A stretch of DNA of 64,000 nucleotides from an uncultured Roseburia sp. (GTDB lineage: Bacteria; Bacillota; Clostridia; Lachnospirales; Lachnospiraceae), in assembly GCA_934309475.1 (NCBI GenBank), contig CAKRDK010000007.1:36695-100694 (forward strand), read 5' to 3'. The number at the start of each line of letters is the position of its first letter. The first letter of the stretch is position 1. Position numbers and translations under genes: made by a program. The notes below the pieces were generated by a model. The model made no database searches. It saw only the letters and a program-made list of their open reading frames with translations, and was not told the DNA's origin. Shown piece after piece: positions 46,723 to 56,621 of the stretch.

Positions 46723-47955
46723 ATGAAAAGACGAGTTGTTGTGACAGGACTTGGGGCTGTCACGCCGATTGGAAATAATGTGCCTGATTTTTGGAATGCC
46801 ATCAAGGCAAAAAAAATCGGGTTTGGTGAGATTACATATTTTGATGCAACAGATTACAAATGTAAATTAGCGGCGGAGGTCAAAAACTTCGACGCAAAAG
46901 AATATATCGATGCGAAGGCAGCAAAAAGAATGGAACTTTTTTCGCAGTACGCTGTGGTGGCAGCAGGGGAAGCGCTGCGTGATGCAGGAATCGACATGGA
47001 AACAGAAGATGCATACCGCGTAGGATGCGCAATCGGTTGCGGTGTCGGCAGTTTACAGGCAATAGAGCGTGAGCACACAAGGCTGACCGAAAAAGGGCCG
47101 GGACGGATTGGACCGCTTTTTGTACCGATGATGATTTCGAATATGGCAGCAGGAAATGTTTCCATCTATTATGGCTTAAAGGGAAAAAATTTAGATGTCG
47201 TGACGGCGTGCGCAACCGGTACAAATAATATCGGGGAAGCATTCCGCAGTATTCAGTACGGCGAAGCGGATGTCATGGTGGCAGGAGGCACAGAGGGCGC
47301 AATTTCGCCCATTGGAATCGGTGGATTTTGCGCACTGACAGCACTTTCTGGTGAGACGGACCCGACAAAATGTTCCATTCCGTTTGATAAAAAAAGAAGC
47401 GGCTTTGTGATGGGAGAGGGCGCAGGTGTCGTAATCTTAGAAGAATATGAGCATGCCAAAAAACGTGGTGCGCATATTTACGCGGAAGTTGCGGGATATG
47501 GCTGCACAGCGGACGCCTATCATATCACCTCACCTGCGGAAGACGGAGCGGGTGCTGCACACGCAATGCTTTTTGCAATGCAGGATGCAGGGGTGGCACC
47601 GGAAGAAGTCACGTATATCAATGCGCATGGAACATCGACGCACCACAATGATTTATTTGAGACGCGGGCGATAAAACTTGCCTTTGGCGAACATGCAAAA
47701 GCATTAAAAATCAATTCGACCAAATCAATGATTGGGCATTTGTTAGGGGCAGCAGGAGCAGTGGAATTTGTGACCTGCGTCAAAGAAATTGAGGAAGGAT
47801 ATGTACATGCAACCGTGGGACTGACCGAGCCGGATGATGAGCTGGACTTAGATTACTGCATGGAAGATGCGAAGATGGACGTGCCATATGCACTGTCAAA
47901 TTCGTTAGGCTTCGGAGGACACAACGCAAGCATTCTGGTAAAAAAATATGTCTGA
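46723..47955 (+). CDS. fabF: 3-oxoacyl-ACP synthase II
   Basis: 410 residues, thiolase-fold condensing enzyme. Catalytic Cys in VTACATGTNN, His in NAHGTSTHHND and the second His in STKSMIGHLLGAAG. Elongates acyl-ACP by two carbons. Overlaps fabZ by 8 nt. Confidence 0.95.
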   Translation: MKRRVVVTGLGAVTPIGNNVPDFWNAIKAKKIGFGEITYFDATDYKCKLAAEVKNFDAKEYIDAKAAKRMELFSQYAVVAAGEALRDAGIDMETEDAYRVGCAIGCGVGSLQAIEREHTRLTEKGPGRIGPLFVPMMISNMAAGNVSIYYGLKGKNLDVVTACATGTNNIGEAFRSIQYGEADVMVAGGTEGAISPIGIGGFCALTALSGETDPTKCSIPFDKKRSGFVMGEGAGVVILEEYEHAKKRGAHIYAEVAGYGCTADAYHITSPAEDGAGAAHAMLFAMQDAGVAPEEVTYINAHGTSTHHNDLFETRAIKLAFGEHAKALKINSTKSMIGHLLGAAGAVEFVTCVKEIEEGYVHATVGLTEPDDELDLDYCMEDAKMDVPYALSNSLGFGGHNASILVKKYV

Positions 47956-48376
47956 ACTGACAACAAAAGAAATTATGGAGATTCTGCCGCATCGTCAGCC
48001 GTTTTTACTGATTGATACGGTGGAAGCATTAGAGCCTGGAATCCGTGCTGTTGCAAGAAAGTGCGTTAGTTACAACGAACCATATTTCGCGGGACATTTT
48101 CCGGGAGAGCCGGTGATGCCGGGGGTGCTTATTATAGAAGCATTGGCACAGACCGGGGCAGTTGCCGTGTTAAGTCTCGAAGAAAACCGGGGAAAGACAG
48201 CTTATTTTGCCGGAATTAATGCGGCAAAATTTAAACAGAAAGTAGTGCCGGGGGATGTGTTAGAGCTGGAAACTGAAATAATCCGGCAGAAAGGTCCCAT
48301 CGGGATTGGAAAAGCAGCTGCAAAGGTAGAAGGAAAACTGGTCTGCTCTGCAGAACTTACATTTGCAATTGGATAA
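47948..48376 (+). CDS. fabZ: 3-hydroxyacyl-ACP dehydratase
   Basis: 142 residues, hot-dog fold. Catalytic His in [14 protein letters not shown] and Glu in [10 protein letters not shown]. Starts with [16 protein letters not shown], typical of FabZ. Overlaps the fabF stop. Confidence 0.94.
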   Translation: MSELTTKEIMEILPHRQPFLLIDTVEALEPGIRAVARKCVSYNEPYFAGHFPGEPVMPGVLIIEALAQTGAVAVLSLEENRGKTAYFAGINAAKFKQKVVPGDVLELETEIIRQKGPIGIGKAAAKVEGKLVCSAELTFAIG

Positions 48377-48401
48377 GGGCAGGCCGATAGAAAGGAAGGA
48401 C

Positions 48402-50072
48402 ATGAAAATGTCAACAGCCAATAGTAAGAAAAAACAGGAAACGGTTCTTTGTAAGGGGTGTGGCAGAGAAGTCGACAAAGAGGAAGTACGAAGCCACAAA
48501 TATGTCTGCTATGAATGTGGATACTATTTCAGGGTAAGTACTGCCAACCGCATCCGTATGGTGGCAGACCCGAGAACCTTTGAACCGTGGTTTGAAGAAT
48601 TAGAGTCAAAAAATCCGCTTGATTTTCCGGAATACGAGGAAAAAGTAGCGCAGGCACAGGAAAAGACCGGGCTTCACGAGGCGGTGACCATCGGAAGGGC
48701 AAAAATCTTTGGTGAGGACACGGTGCTTGGCATCTGCGATGCGCGATTTCTCATGAGCAGTATGGGGCATGTCGTGGGAGAAAAGATTGCGTGTGCTGTA
48801 GAGCGTGCAACGGAACTTCGACTTCCAGTCATATTGTTTTGCTGTTCCGGTGGAGCGAGAATGCAGGAGGGAATTATCTCCCTGATGCAGATGGCAAAGA
48901 CATCGGCGGCATTGAAACGCCACTCCGATGCAGGTCTTTTGTATGTGCCGGTGCTGACGGACCCGACAACCGGTGGTGTCACGGCAAGTTTTGCAATGCT
49001 GGGGGATATTATCCTAGCAGAGCCGGGAGCGTTGATTGGTTTTGCTGGACCACGTGTCATCGAGCAGACAATCGGACAGAAACTGCCGGCAGGATTTCAG
49101 CGTGCAGAATTTCAGTTAGAGCATGGATTTGTGGATGCGATTGTAAAAAGGGAAGACTTAAAACTGACGCTGCATCAGATTTTAAAGATGCATCATGTTA
49201 AAAAAGGTTATGCAAATTTTGACCCGATGCATGCAGATGACCGTTATGATCCGACGGAACTGATGAAAGAGCGCGCCAGCAAAGCCGGATTTTTCTCCGC
49301 ATGGGAAAAAGTAAAGGCGGCACGAAAAGTCGACCGTCCGGCGTGTGTGGATTATATGGAACTCATTTTCGATGATTTTATGGAGATGCACGGCGACCGC
49401 TATTTCCGGGATGACCCGGCAATTGTCGGAGGAGTTGCGTACTTAGATGGACAGCCGGTCACGGTGATTGGTGTTCATAAGGGAAAAGATATGAAGGACT
49501 GTATGCGCCACAATTACGGTATGCCGTCACCGGAGGGTTACCGGAAGGCAATCCGTCTGATGAAGCAGGCAGAAAAGTTTAACCGACCAATAATTACATT
49601 TGTAAACACATCTGGTGCTTTCTGCGGAATGGAAGCGGAAGAACGTGGGCAGGGGGAAGCGATTGCGCGCAACCTTTATGAGATGTCAGCACTAAAAGTT
49701 CCGATTCTCTGCCTGATGATTGGAGAGGGCGGAAGTGGTGGTGCGCTTGCGTTATCCGTTGGAAACGAGGTCTGGATGATGGAAAATGCAACGTATTGTG
49801 TATTGTCACCGGAGGGCTTTTCTTCGATTTTATGGAAGGATGGTAAACGCGCAAAAGAAGCATCAGAGGTTATGAAGATTACGGCGCAGGATTTACATAA
49901 GCTGCACGTGGTAGAGCGCATCATACCGGAATTTGGCGGAGCGGATGCAAAGTCATGCCCGTCTATTGCGCTGCATATGAAAGGAAAAATGAAACAGTTT
50001 TTGGAGCGACAGAATGACAAAACCGGCGAGCAGTTAGCCGAAGAACGTTATCAGCGTTTCCGAAGTTTCTAA
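48402..50072 (+). CDS. accD: Acetyl-CoA carboxylase carboxyltransferase, fused beta and alpha subunits
   Basis: 556 residues. N-terminal half is AccD with a zinc ribbon (C-K-G-C and C-Y-E-C), GGARMQEG and [13 protein letters not shown]-terminal half is AccA with [29 protein letters not shown] and GEGGSGGAL. Transfers CO2 from carboxybiotin to acetyl-CoA to give malonyl-CoA. In E. coli these are two proteins. The partner genes accB and accC are not in this operon or window. ATG 48402 follows AAAGGAAGGA. Confidence 0.93.
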   Translation: MKMSTANSKKKQETVLCKGCGREVDKEEVRSHKYVCYECGYYFRVSTANRIRMVADPRTFEPWFEELESKNPLDFPEYEEKVAQAQEKTGLHEAVTIGRAKIFGEDTVLGICDARFLMSSMGHVVGEKIACAVERATELRLPVILFCCSGGARMQEGIISLMQMAKTSAALKRHSDAGLLYVPVLTDPTTGGVTASFAMLGDIILAEPGALIGFAGPRVIEQTIGQKLPAGFQRAEFQLEHGFVDAIVKREDLKLTLHQILKMHHVKKGYANFDPMHADDRYDPTELMKERASKAGFFSAWEKVKAARKVDRPACVDYMELIFDDFMEMHGDRYFRDDPAIVGGVAYLDGQPVTVIGVHKGKDMKDCMRHNYGMPSPEGYRKAIRLMKQAEKFNRPIITFVNTSGAFCGMEAEERGQGEAIARNLYEMSALKVPILCLMIGEGGSGGALALSVGNEVWMMENATYCVLSPEGFSSILWKDGKRAKEASEVMKITAQDLHKLHVVERIIPEFGGADAKSCPSIALHMKGKMKQFLERQNDKTGEQLAEERYQRFRSF

Positions 50073-50102
50073 GAGGAGATTTGGCAGGAGAAGGAGTTGG
50101 AG

Positions 50103-51071
50103 ATGAAAATAAAAATAATTGGAACCGGAAGTTCCATACCAAAACTTCGGGTGACAAATGAGGATTTAAGTAAGAGATTGGATACCTCGGACGAATGGAT
50201 TAAAAGCCGTACCGGAATTGAAGCACGTCATCTTGCGATAGAGGAGACAACGACCGGAATGGCAGTGGAAGCAGTAAGAAATGCGATGGAACAGGCGGGG
50301 GTTACGGCAGATGAGATAGATCTGATTGTCGCCGCAACCGTGACACCGGATCAGTATCTGCCATGTCTTGCCTGTGAAATACAGAGTGTCATCGGAGCAG
50401 ACAGGGCGGTTGCGTTTGACGTAAACGCAGCATGTTCCGGTTTCCTTTTTGCCTTAAATACCGCACAGATGTATCTGCAGAATGGAATTTACAAAAAAGC
50501 GCTGGTTATCGGAGCGGAGACGCTTTCAAGAATCATGAACTGGGAAGACAGAAGTACCTGTGTGTTGTTTGGGGACGGCGCGGGTGCAGTCGTATTATCA
50601 GCAGAAGAAGACAATGCCGGTATCATCACATTTTTACAGGGGTCTGACGGAGCAAGGGGCGGAGTCCTCTCCTGCCGGAACCGTCTGACGCGCCATCTTT
50701 TTCTGGAAAATGACACGGCTTTGGATTATGTGCACATGAACGGTCAGGAAGTTTATAAGTTTGCCGTCCGCACTGTGCCCCATGCAATCGAGGACGTGCT
50801 GCAAAAAGCAGGACTTGCACCGGAAGATATTTCACTGTTTCTTTTACACCAGGCAAATATCAGAATTATCGAGGCAGTCGCCAAAAGACTCGGACAGCCA
50901 ATGGAAAAATTTCCGACCAATTTAGAGGAGTGCGGCAATATTTCGTCTGCGAGTGTACCGATTTTACTTGATTCTGTGAACAGACATGGTATGATAAAAA
51001 GAGGGGATAAAATTGTGCTGGCAGGATTTGGTGCAGGTCTGACCTGGGGAGCAACCGTGCTTACATGGTGA
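50103..51071 (+). CDS. fabH: 3-oxoacyl-ACP synthase III
   Basis: 322 residues from ATG 50103 (AAGGAG 6 nt upstream). Catalytic triad Cys in VNAACSGFLFAL, His in LLHQANIRI and Asn in EECGNISSASVP. Starts fatty acid chains from acetyl- or branched acyl-CoA. In many Firmicutes fabH leads the operon; here it is near the end. Confidence 0.94.
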   Translation: MKIKIIGTGSSIPKLRVTNEDLSKRLDTSDEWIKSRTGIEARHLAIEETTTGMAVEAVRNAMEQAGVTADEIDLIVAATVTPDQYLPCLACEIQSVIGADRAVAFDVNAACSGFLFALNTAQMYLQNGIYKKALVIGAETLSRIMNWEDRSTCVLFGDGAGAVVLSAEEDNAGIITFLQGSDGARGGVLSCRNRLTRHLFLENDTALDYVHMNGQEVYKFAVRTVPHAIEDVLQKAGLAPEDISLFLLHQANIRIIEAVAKRLGQPMEKFPTNLEECGNISSASVPILLDSVNRHGMIKRGDKIVLAGFGAGLTWGATVLTW

Positions 51072-51163
51072 AAAAGGGATTCATAGTGGAGGCAGTTTCG
51101 TGGTATACTTCTAGGAAGAGGATTGTAGAAATCCGCGCAGAGCAGATGAATAGGAGTATAAGT

Positions 51164-51613
51164 ATGACAACAGATGAAACGCTAAATGAATTATTGGTTC
51201 GCCTTTTCAAGGATATTATGGAAATAGAGGGAAAGAGTCTGGTTACAGAGGAGTATGTGGACATTACCTATAATGATTTCCATGTCATTGAGGCAATCGG
51301 GATTCAGGAGCCGAAAAGTATGACCGCCGTTGCGAGACTCATGAAGGTCACAACCGGAACATTGACGAAAGCGATGGATGGCTTGACGGATAAGGGTTAT
51401 GTAGAACGCGAGCGCAGTAAGACAGACAAACGTGTTGTATGGGTGTCCCTTACTGAGAAGGGAAAAGCGGCTTACCATCATCACGAAGAGTTCCACCGCA
51501 GAATGATTGCTCATGTCAAAGAGGGACTGTCAGACCAGGAGATACCTGTTCTGATTTATTCACTTGCAAAATTGGTAGACTTTTTCCATGAAGTTTACGA
51601 TGAAGAAAAATAA
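51164..51613 (+). CDS. fabT: MarR-family regulator of the fab operon (FabT-like)
   Basis: 149 residues, the size of FabT, with the MarR winged helix: TYNDFHVIEAIG, TAVARLMKVTTGTLTKAMDGLTDKGYVERERSKTDKRVVWVSLTEKG. FabT represses fatty acid synthesis when bound to long-chain acyl-ACP. The FabT-like operator at the acpP promoter supports the name. ATG 51164 with TAGGAG; the 92-nt gap after fabH contains a possible weak -10 (TATACT near 51103), so it may have its own promoter. Confidence 0.82.
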   Translation: MTTDETLNELLVRLFKDIMEIEGKSLVTEEYVDITYNDFHVIEAIGIQEPKSMTAVARLMKVTTGTLTKAMDGLTDKGYVERERSKTDKRVVWVSLTEKGKAAYHHHEEFHRRMIAHVKEGLSDQEIPVLIYSLAKLVDFFHEVYDEEK

Positions 51614-51656
51614 AATGGGAATCTTTATAAACCACAGGAATAGTTGCGTTTATAGA

Positions 51657-52018
51657 GATTCTTTTTTCATTTTAAAATTATTTCGGGTGTTAGAAGGCAG
51701 CTTACCGATTTCTTGTTGGCAAATATCACAAAGGCAAGTCTATTTTGCTCCGATGGGCGAACATAAGAAAAGTCTAAGTATGCCTGATGAAGATTAGTTC
51801 AGAGTGACGTGAACGGCATTCAACGAGCCATCCGTGGCTCGTGAAGCCTTGTTCTGCCGTCCGTGGCAGAACATCACTGGGTGCATGGAAGACATACTAA
51901 GATTTTCTAATGTTCCCCCAAAGTCACAAAATAGTCTTGCCTTTGCAATATTTGCCAGCAACGAATTTGTGAGCTGCCTTTTAACATCCGAAACAATTTA
52001 GATAAAAAAAAGAATTTC
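51657..52018. repeat. Large palindromic repeat element, copy 1
   Basis: The core 51681-51993 begins TTTCGGGTGTTAGAAGGCAG and ends in its imperfect inverse, CTGCCTTTTAACATCCGAAA. Arms of about 110-130 bp pair at roughly 75-80 percent. The centre (about 51780-51885) holds two short hairpins, CGAGCCA/TGGCTCG and TTCTGCC/GGCAGAA. No gene lies in it. A second copy is at 60461. It looks like a fold-back MITE or a structured RNA repeat. Confidence 0.85.
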
Positions 52019-52047
52019 AATAAATCTAATCTATGGGAGGTAGAAAT

Positions 52048-54387
52048 ATGATACGAGAAATGCAGCACACCGGGGAGCGCAGCAGAGAAGAGATGGAGTA
52101 TGAGAGAGCACACCGCAGGGTGGCGCGAGAGGCAGCGCGGGAGGGCATTGTCCTGTTAGAAAATCAGGGGATTCTTCCATTGCAAAAGGGCACGAAGGTG
52201 CAGTTGCTCGGAGCGGGGGCACGGCGCACGATAAAAGGCGGAACGGGTTCCGGGGATGTCAACGAGCGCGAGTCAGTTTCCATTGAGGAGGGACTGCGCC
52301 GGTCAGGTTATGAGCTCACAGGGCAGAAGTGGCTGGAGGAATATGATGCAGTCTACGAACAGGCAAGAGCAGACTGGATGAAACTGGTGCGTGAGAAAGA
52401 AAAAAAGAGTAACTTTGTGGAAGCATTTTTTTCAACACCATTCCTAAGTCCGGATGAAAACAGGATGTCGGAGCAGAATGTGGAGGAGGGAGACGAGCCG
52501 GTCATCTATGTGCTTGCAAGAATTTCCGGGGAGGGCACAGATCGCAGAAATGAAAAAGGCGATTTTAAATTGTCCGACAGGGAATATGAGAATCTGCATT
52601 ATTTGCAGGAAAAGAAGCGGGACATCATACTTGTTTTAAATACAGGCGGCATGATGGACTTGTCATTTCTGGAAGAATTTTCACAGATACAGGCGGTGCT
52701 TTATCTGACGCAGGGCGGCATGGAGGGCGGAAATGCGCTGGCAGAGGTGCTTTCCGGTGAGACCAATCCGAGCGGAAAGCTGACGGACACCTGGGCAATG
52801 CAGTATGGGGACTATCCGGGGGCTGCAGATTTTGGCGCAAATAATGGAAACCTTGAGACGGAGGAATATAAAGAGGGCATTCTCGTCGGCTACCGCTGGT
52901 TCGATGCGCAGGAAAAAAAGGTGCGCTATCCATTCGGTTACGGACGTTCTTACACAGAATTTTCCATACAGGGAAAAGAAGCTGTGGCAGAGGAGCAGCA
53001 GTATTTTTTGCGGGTGCAGGTGACAAACGAAGGCGGACGGAGCGGAAAAGAAGTGGTGCAGGTGTATGCAGGCATGCCGCAGAATACGGAGAATCTGCAT
53101 GAGAAAAAACGCCTAGTCGCGTTTGCAAAAACAAGGGAACTGGCACCAAAGGAGAGCCAGGTGCTGGAATTTTGGATTCCGGAGGATGCCTTATCTTACT
53201 ATGATGAGCAGGAAGAAAAGTGGTGCATCGATGCCGGAAGCTATTGTTTTTACGTTGGGAACGCATCCGATAATCTTCAGACATTGTTAAAATTTGAACA
53301 AGAAAAGAAGGTTATTTTTGCAGAAGAGAAAAAGGTGAAGAGAACCGGGGAAGAGCAGAGCCGTATCGAAAAAGCAGCCCGGATGGCAGAGCAGTTGACG
53401 GATGCGGAATTGGTGCAGCTTGTCTGCGGTGCGTTTGGAGGGGAAGTGTCACAGCTTGGAAATGCAGCACAGTCGGTGCCGGGCGCAGCGGGCGAGACAG
53501 TCGGACTGCGCCACGGAGATGTGGAAGTTGCCAATATAATTTTGGTGGACGGACCGGCAGGACTGCGATTGAGCCGCCATTATCAGACGAGCCGTGCAGG
53601 AAAAATTTACCCGCAGACGTTTGAGAGCATGGTGGAGGGCGGTATTTTTGAAAAACCGGAACCGAAAGCGGATGCAGTGGATTATTATCAGTATTGTACG
53701 GCATTTCCAATCGGCACGATGTTGGCGCAGACGTGGAATCTTGATTTAATTACAAAAGTAGGGAATGCTGTCGGGGAAGAGCTGGAACATTTTCAGGTAA
53801 CACTCTGGCTTGCGCCGGGAATGAACATTCACAGAAATCCGCTGTGTGGAAGAAATTTTGAGTATTATTCAGAGGACCCTTATCTCACGGGAAAAATGGC
53901 AGCAGCGATGACAGAGGGTGTGCAGGCGGTGCCGGGAGTGGGAACGACGCTTAAGCATTTTGCCTGCAACAATCAGGAGGACAACCGGAATCATGTCAAT
54001 GCAGTTGTGGGCGAGCGCGCACTGCGTGAAATTTATTTAAAAGGCTTTGAGATTGCGGTAAAAGAGGCAAATCCGTATGCAATCATGACTTCCTACAATA
54101 AAATCAATGGTGTCCATGCCGCCAACAGTGAAAAACTCTGTACGAAGATAGCGCGGGAAGAGTGGGGCTATCACGGACTTATCATGACAGACTGGGCGAC
54201 CACGTTAAATGGTGCGGAGAGCGCCGGATGCATCCGTGCGGGAAATGATTTGATTATGCCGGGAGCGAAAGAAGACCATGAACAATTAAAGGAAGCACTT
54301 GCAAAAGGAACCTTAGAGCGCGGACAGCTTGTGAAATGCGCTTCGCGCGTGATTGCGACGGCACTGCATTCAAACCGTTATGTATAA
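52048..54387 (+). CDS. Beta-glucosidase, GH3, permuted domain order
   Basis: 779 residues, cytoplasmic. Unusual order: the GH3 C-terminal alpha/beta sandwich comes first (residues about 20-265; AAREGIVLLENQGILPL, GTGSGDVN), then a fibronectin-III-like domain (about 300-410), then the catalytic barrel (about 450-779; DGPAGLRL, NIHRNPLCGRNFEYYSEDP, KHFACNNQE). The nucleophile is Asp in IMTDWATT. Such reversed GH3 enzymes are known in Butyrivibrio and Ruminococcus. Hydrolyses beta-glucosides or related sugars. ATG 52048 behind GGGAGG; ATG 52033 overlaps that site. Confidence 0.9.
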   Translation: MIREMQHTGERSREEMEYERAHRRVAREAAREGIVLLENQGILPLQKGTKVQLLGAGARRTIKGGTGSGDVNERESVSIEEGLRRSGYELTGQKWLEEYDAVYEQARADWMKLVREKEKKSNFVEAFFSTPFLSPDENRMSEQNVEEGDEPVIYVLARISGEGTDRRNEKGDFKLSDREYENLHYLQEKKRDIILVLNTGGMMDLSFLEEFSQIQAVLYLTQGGMEGGNALAEVLSGETNPSGKLTDTWAMQYGDYPGAADFGANNGNLETEEYKEGILVGYRWFDAQEKKVRYPFGYGRSYTEFSIQGKEAVAEEQQYFLRVQVTNEGGRSGKEVVQVYAGMPQNTENLHEKKRLVAFAKTRELAPKESQVLEFWIPEDALSYYDEQEEKWCIDAGSYCFYVGNASDNLQTLLKFEQEKKVIFAEEKKVKRTGEEQSRIEKAARMAEQLTDAELVQLVCGAFGGEVSQLGNAAQSVPGAAGETVGLRHGDVEVANIILVDGPAGLRLSRHYQTSRAGKIYPQTFESMVEGGIFEKPEPKADAVDYYQYCTAFPIGTMLAQTWNLDLITKVGNAVGEELEHFQVTLWLAPGMNIHRNPLCGRNFEYYSEDPYLTGKMAAAMTEGVQAVPGVGTTLKHFACNNQEDNRNHVNAVVGERALREIYLKGFEIAVKEANPYAIMTSYNKINGVHAANSEKLCTKIAREEWGYHGLIMTDWATTLNGAESAGCIRAGNDLIMPGAKEDHEQLKEALAKGTLERGQLVKCASRVIATALHSNRYV

Positions 54388-54435
54388 GTTGTTCTTATAA
54401 AACTTTAATAATTTAAAGAAATAAAGAAAAAAAGA

Positions 54436-54464
54436 TTGCACATCAGAAATTTTTATACTAAAAT
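54436..54464 (+). promoter_or_regulatory. Promoter of gdhA
   Basis: TTGCAC (54436-54441), 17-nt spacer, TAAAAT (54459-54464), 45 nt before the gdhA start. Confidence 0.6.
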
Positions 54465-54467
54465 TAG

Positions 54468-55844
<1,377 letters not shown>

Positions 55845-55910
55845 TTTTTAATTAAAAGCTAATAAAGTAGTATTTTATAATTAGCAACTAACCAATGTTA
55901 AGAATTTGCG

Positions 55911-55952
55911 ACCTCACACATTGCGGGAAAACGTAAATGTGTGAGGTTTTTC
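55911..55952 (+). terminator. Terminator after gdhA
   Basis: ACCTCACACATT (55911-55922) pairs with AATGTGTGAGGT (55936-55947), then TTTT. Confidence 0.9.
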
Positions 55953-55971
55953 TTTTGGTGTGAAAACAAGA

Positions 55972-56000
55972 TTGTCGGTTTATATAAATTATGATACATT
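55972..56000 (+). promoter_or_regulatory. Promoter of the toxin mRNA
   Basis: TTGTCG (55972-55977), 17-nt spacer, TACATT (55995-56000), 71 nt before the toxin start. Confidence 0.55.
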
Positions 56001-56070
56001 ACCAACATGAGAAGTAATCGTGTACAGAGTGGTAGCCTCCCAGACTAGAGATAGAGGGGAGGTGGTGCTG

Positions 56071-56166
56071 ATGGATATGTATGAAGTTTTAAGCCTGTTA
56101 TTTTTAGGCGGTTCATTTCTAATCGCACTGCTTACCTACATAGATAGGAATAATAAGCGAAAATAA
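56071..56166 (+). CDS. Holin-like type I toxin peptide (TxpA/BsrG-type group)
   Basis: 31 residues: MDMYEVLSLLFLGGSFLIA, then LLTYIDRNNKRK. A short acidic start, one membrane helix and a basic tail match the small holin-like toxins of Firmicute type I systems, many of which begin M-x-x-Y-E/Q-x-L. GGGAGGTGG (56057-56065) is an unusually strong ribosome site, typical of such toxins. A terminator overlaps the stop, and an antisense promoter faces it from 56288. Expressed without antitoxin it should damage the membrane. Confidence 0.75.
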   Translation: MDMYEVLSLLFLGGSFLIALLTYIDRNNKRK

Positions 56167-56208
56167 AAAAGCCACTCTTGTCTTGGCCGGACGAGTGACT
56201 TTTTAGTG
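56165..56208. terminator. Bidirectional terminator of toxin mRNA and antisense RNA
   Basis: AAAAAAGCCACTC (about 56165-56178) pairs with GAGTGACTTTTT (about 56194-56206), with one G-U. T-runs exist on both strands, so it can end the toxin mRNA and the antisense RNA. Confidence 0.8.
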
Positions 56209-56253
56209 ACTTTTCATTGAGGCTAACCACTTTGTGGGCGGTTGCTTCTCTTT
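56166..56253 (-). ncRNA. Putative antisense RNA antitoxin
   Basis: Expected transcript from the minus promoter at 56260-56288, starting near 56253 and ending at the shared terminator, about 85-90 nt. It overlaps the 3' end of the toxin message, as RatA does with txpA and SR4 with bsrG. Hairpins such as AACCGCCCACAAAGTGGTT are visible. No coding potential. Boundaries are inferred. Confidence 0.65.
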
Positions 56254-56259
56254 ATGTTT

Positions 56260-56288
56260 ATTATAGTATGCCGGAGCCAGAGATTCAA
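56260..56288 (-). promoter_or_regulatory. Promoter of the antisense RNA
   Basis: Minus strand: TTGAAT (56288-56283), 17-nt spacer, TATAAT (56265-56260). Stronger than the toxin promoter, as expected for an antitoxin RNA. Confidence 0.75.
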
Positions 56289-56345
56289 GAAGAAAATAAA
56301 AAATACTCCCAGCCCATACTTAAAAACTTTTTCCCTCAAAGAATA

Positions 56346-56373
56346 TTGACAAACCGCATAACTTGCGTATAAT
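56346..56373 (+). promoter_or_regulatory. Promoter of the ABC exporter leader
   Basis: TTGACA (56346-56351), 16-nt spacer, TATAAT (56368-56373): both boxes are consensus. Confidence 0.8.
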
Positions 56374-56399
56374 TGTAAAAAAAGTAAGAGGTAGAAACG

Positions 56400-56507
56400 A
56401 TGAAAACATTACAGTCAGTGAAAAACTTTATGCTCGTGAAAAAACCGGTGAGACAGATTGTGGTCGCACAGGTCTTTTTTGCTAGCATAAAACATCCGCT
56501 GACGTGA
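56400..56507 (+). CDS. Possible 35-residue leader peptide before ABC exporter
   Basis: Short frame MKTLQSVKNFMLVKKPVRQ continuing to ASIKHPLT, with AGAGGT 8 nt upstream of ATG. It lies between a consensus promoter and a terminator that precedes the exporter gene. Not a known family. Placement is that of leader peptides that control resistance exporters by ribosome stalling; translation is not proven. Confidence 0.45.
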   Translation: MKTLQSVKNFMLVKKPVRQIVVAQVFFASIKHPLT

Positions 56508-56549
56508 TAGGTGGTACAACTACAAGTACACCATATATTTATATCCATG

Positions 56550-56588
56550 AGGCCGATGTTTTGAAGATTCAGAGCATCGGTCTTTTTG
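56550..56588 (+). terminator. Leader terminator / possible attenuator before ABC exporter
   Basis: AGGCCGATG (56550-56558) pairs with CATCGGTCT (56575-56583), then TTTTT. A second hairpin, GGTGGTAC/GTACACC (about 56511-56533), precedes it. The exporter start is 34 nt further on with no promoter between, so the hairpin must be read through. Confidence 0.75.
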
Positions 56589-56621
56589 TATATTCACGCT
56601 CTACCAAGAAGGAGGAAAGTG

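Noticed and set aside
51065..51163. Longer N-terminus of the FabT-like protein
   Set aside because: It overlaps the fabH stop, has no ribosome site, and MarR homology begins only after ATG 51164 preceded by TAGGAG.
51681..51993. Insertion sequence remnant with coding capacity
   Set aside because: No transposase-like frame in either copy; only structure and inverted arms are seen, so it is called a repeat element.
54388..54435. Terminator after the GH3 gene
   Set aside because: TATAAG/CTTATA can pair near 54379-54400 but the stem is weak, AT-only at its ends and lacks a T-run.
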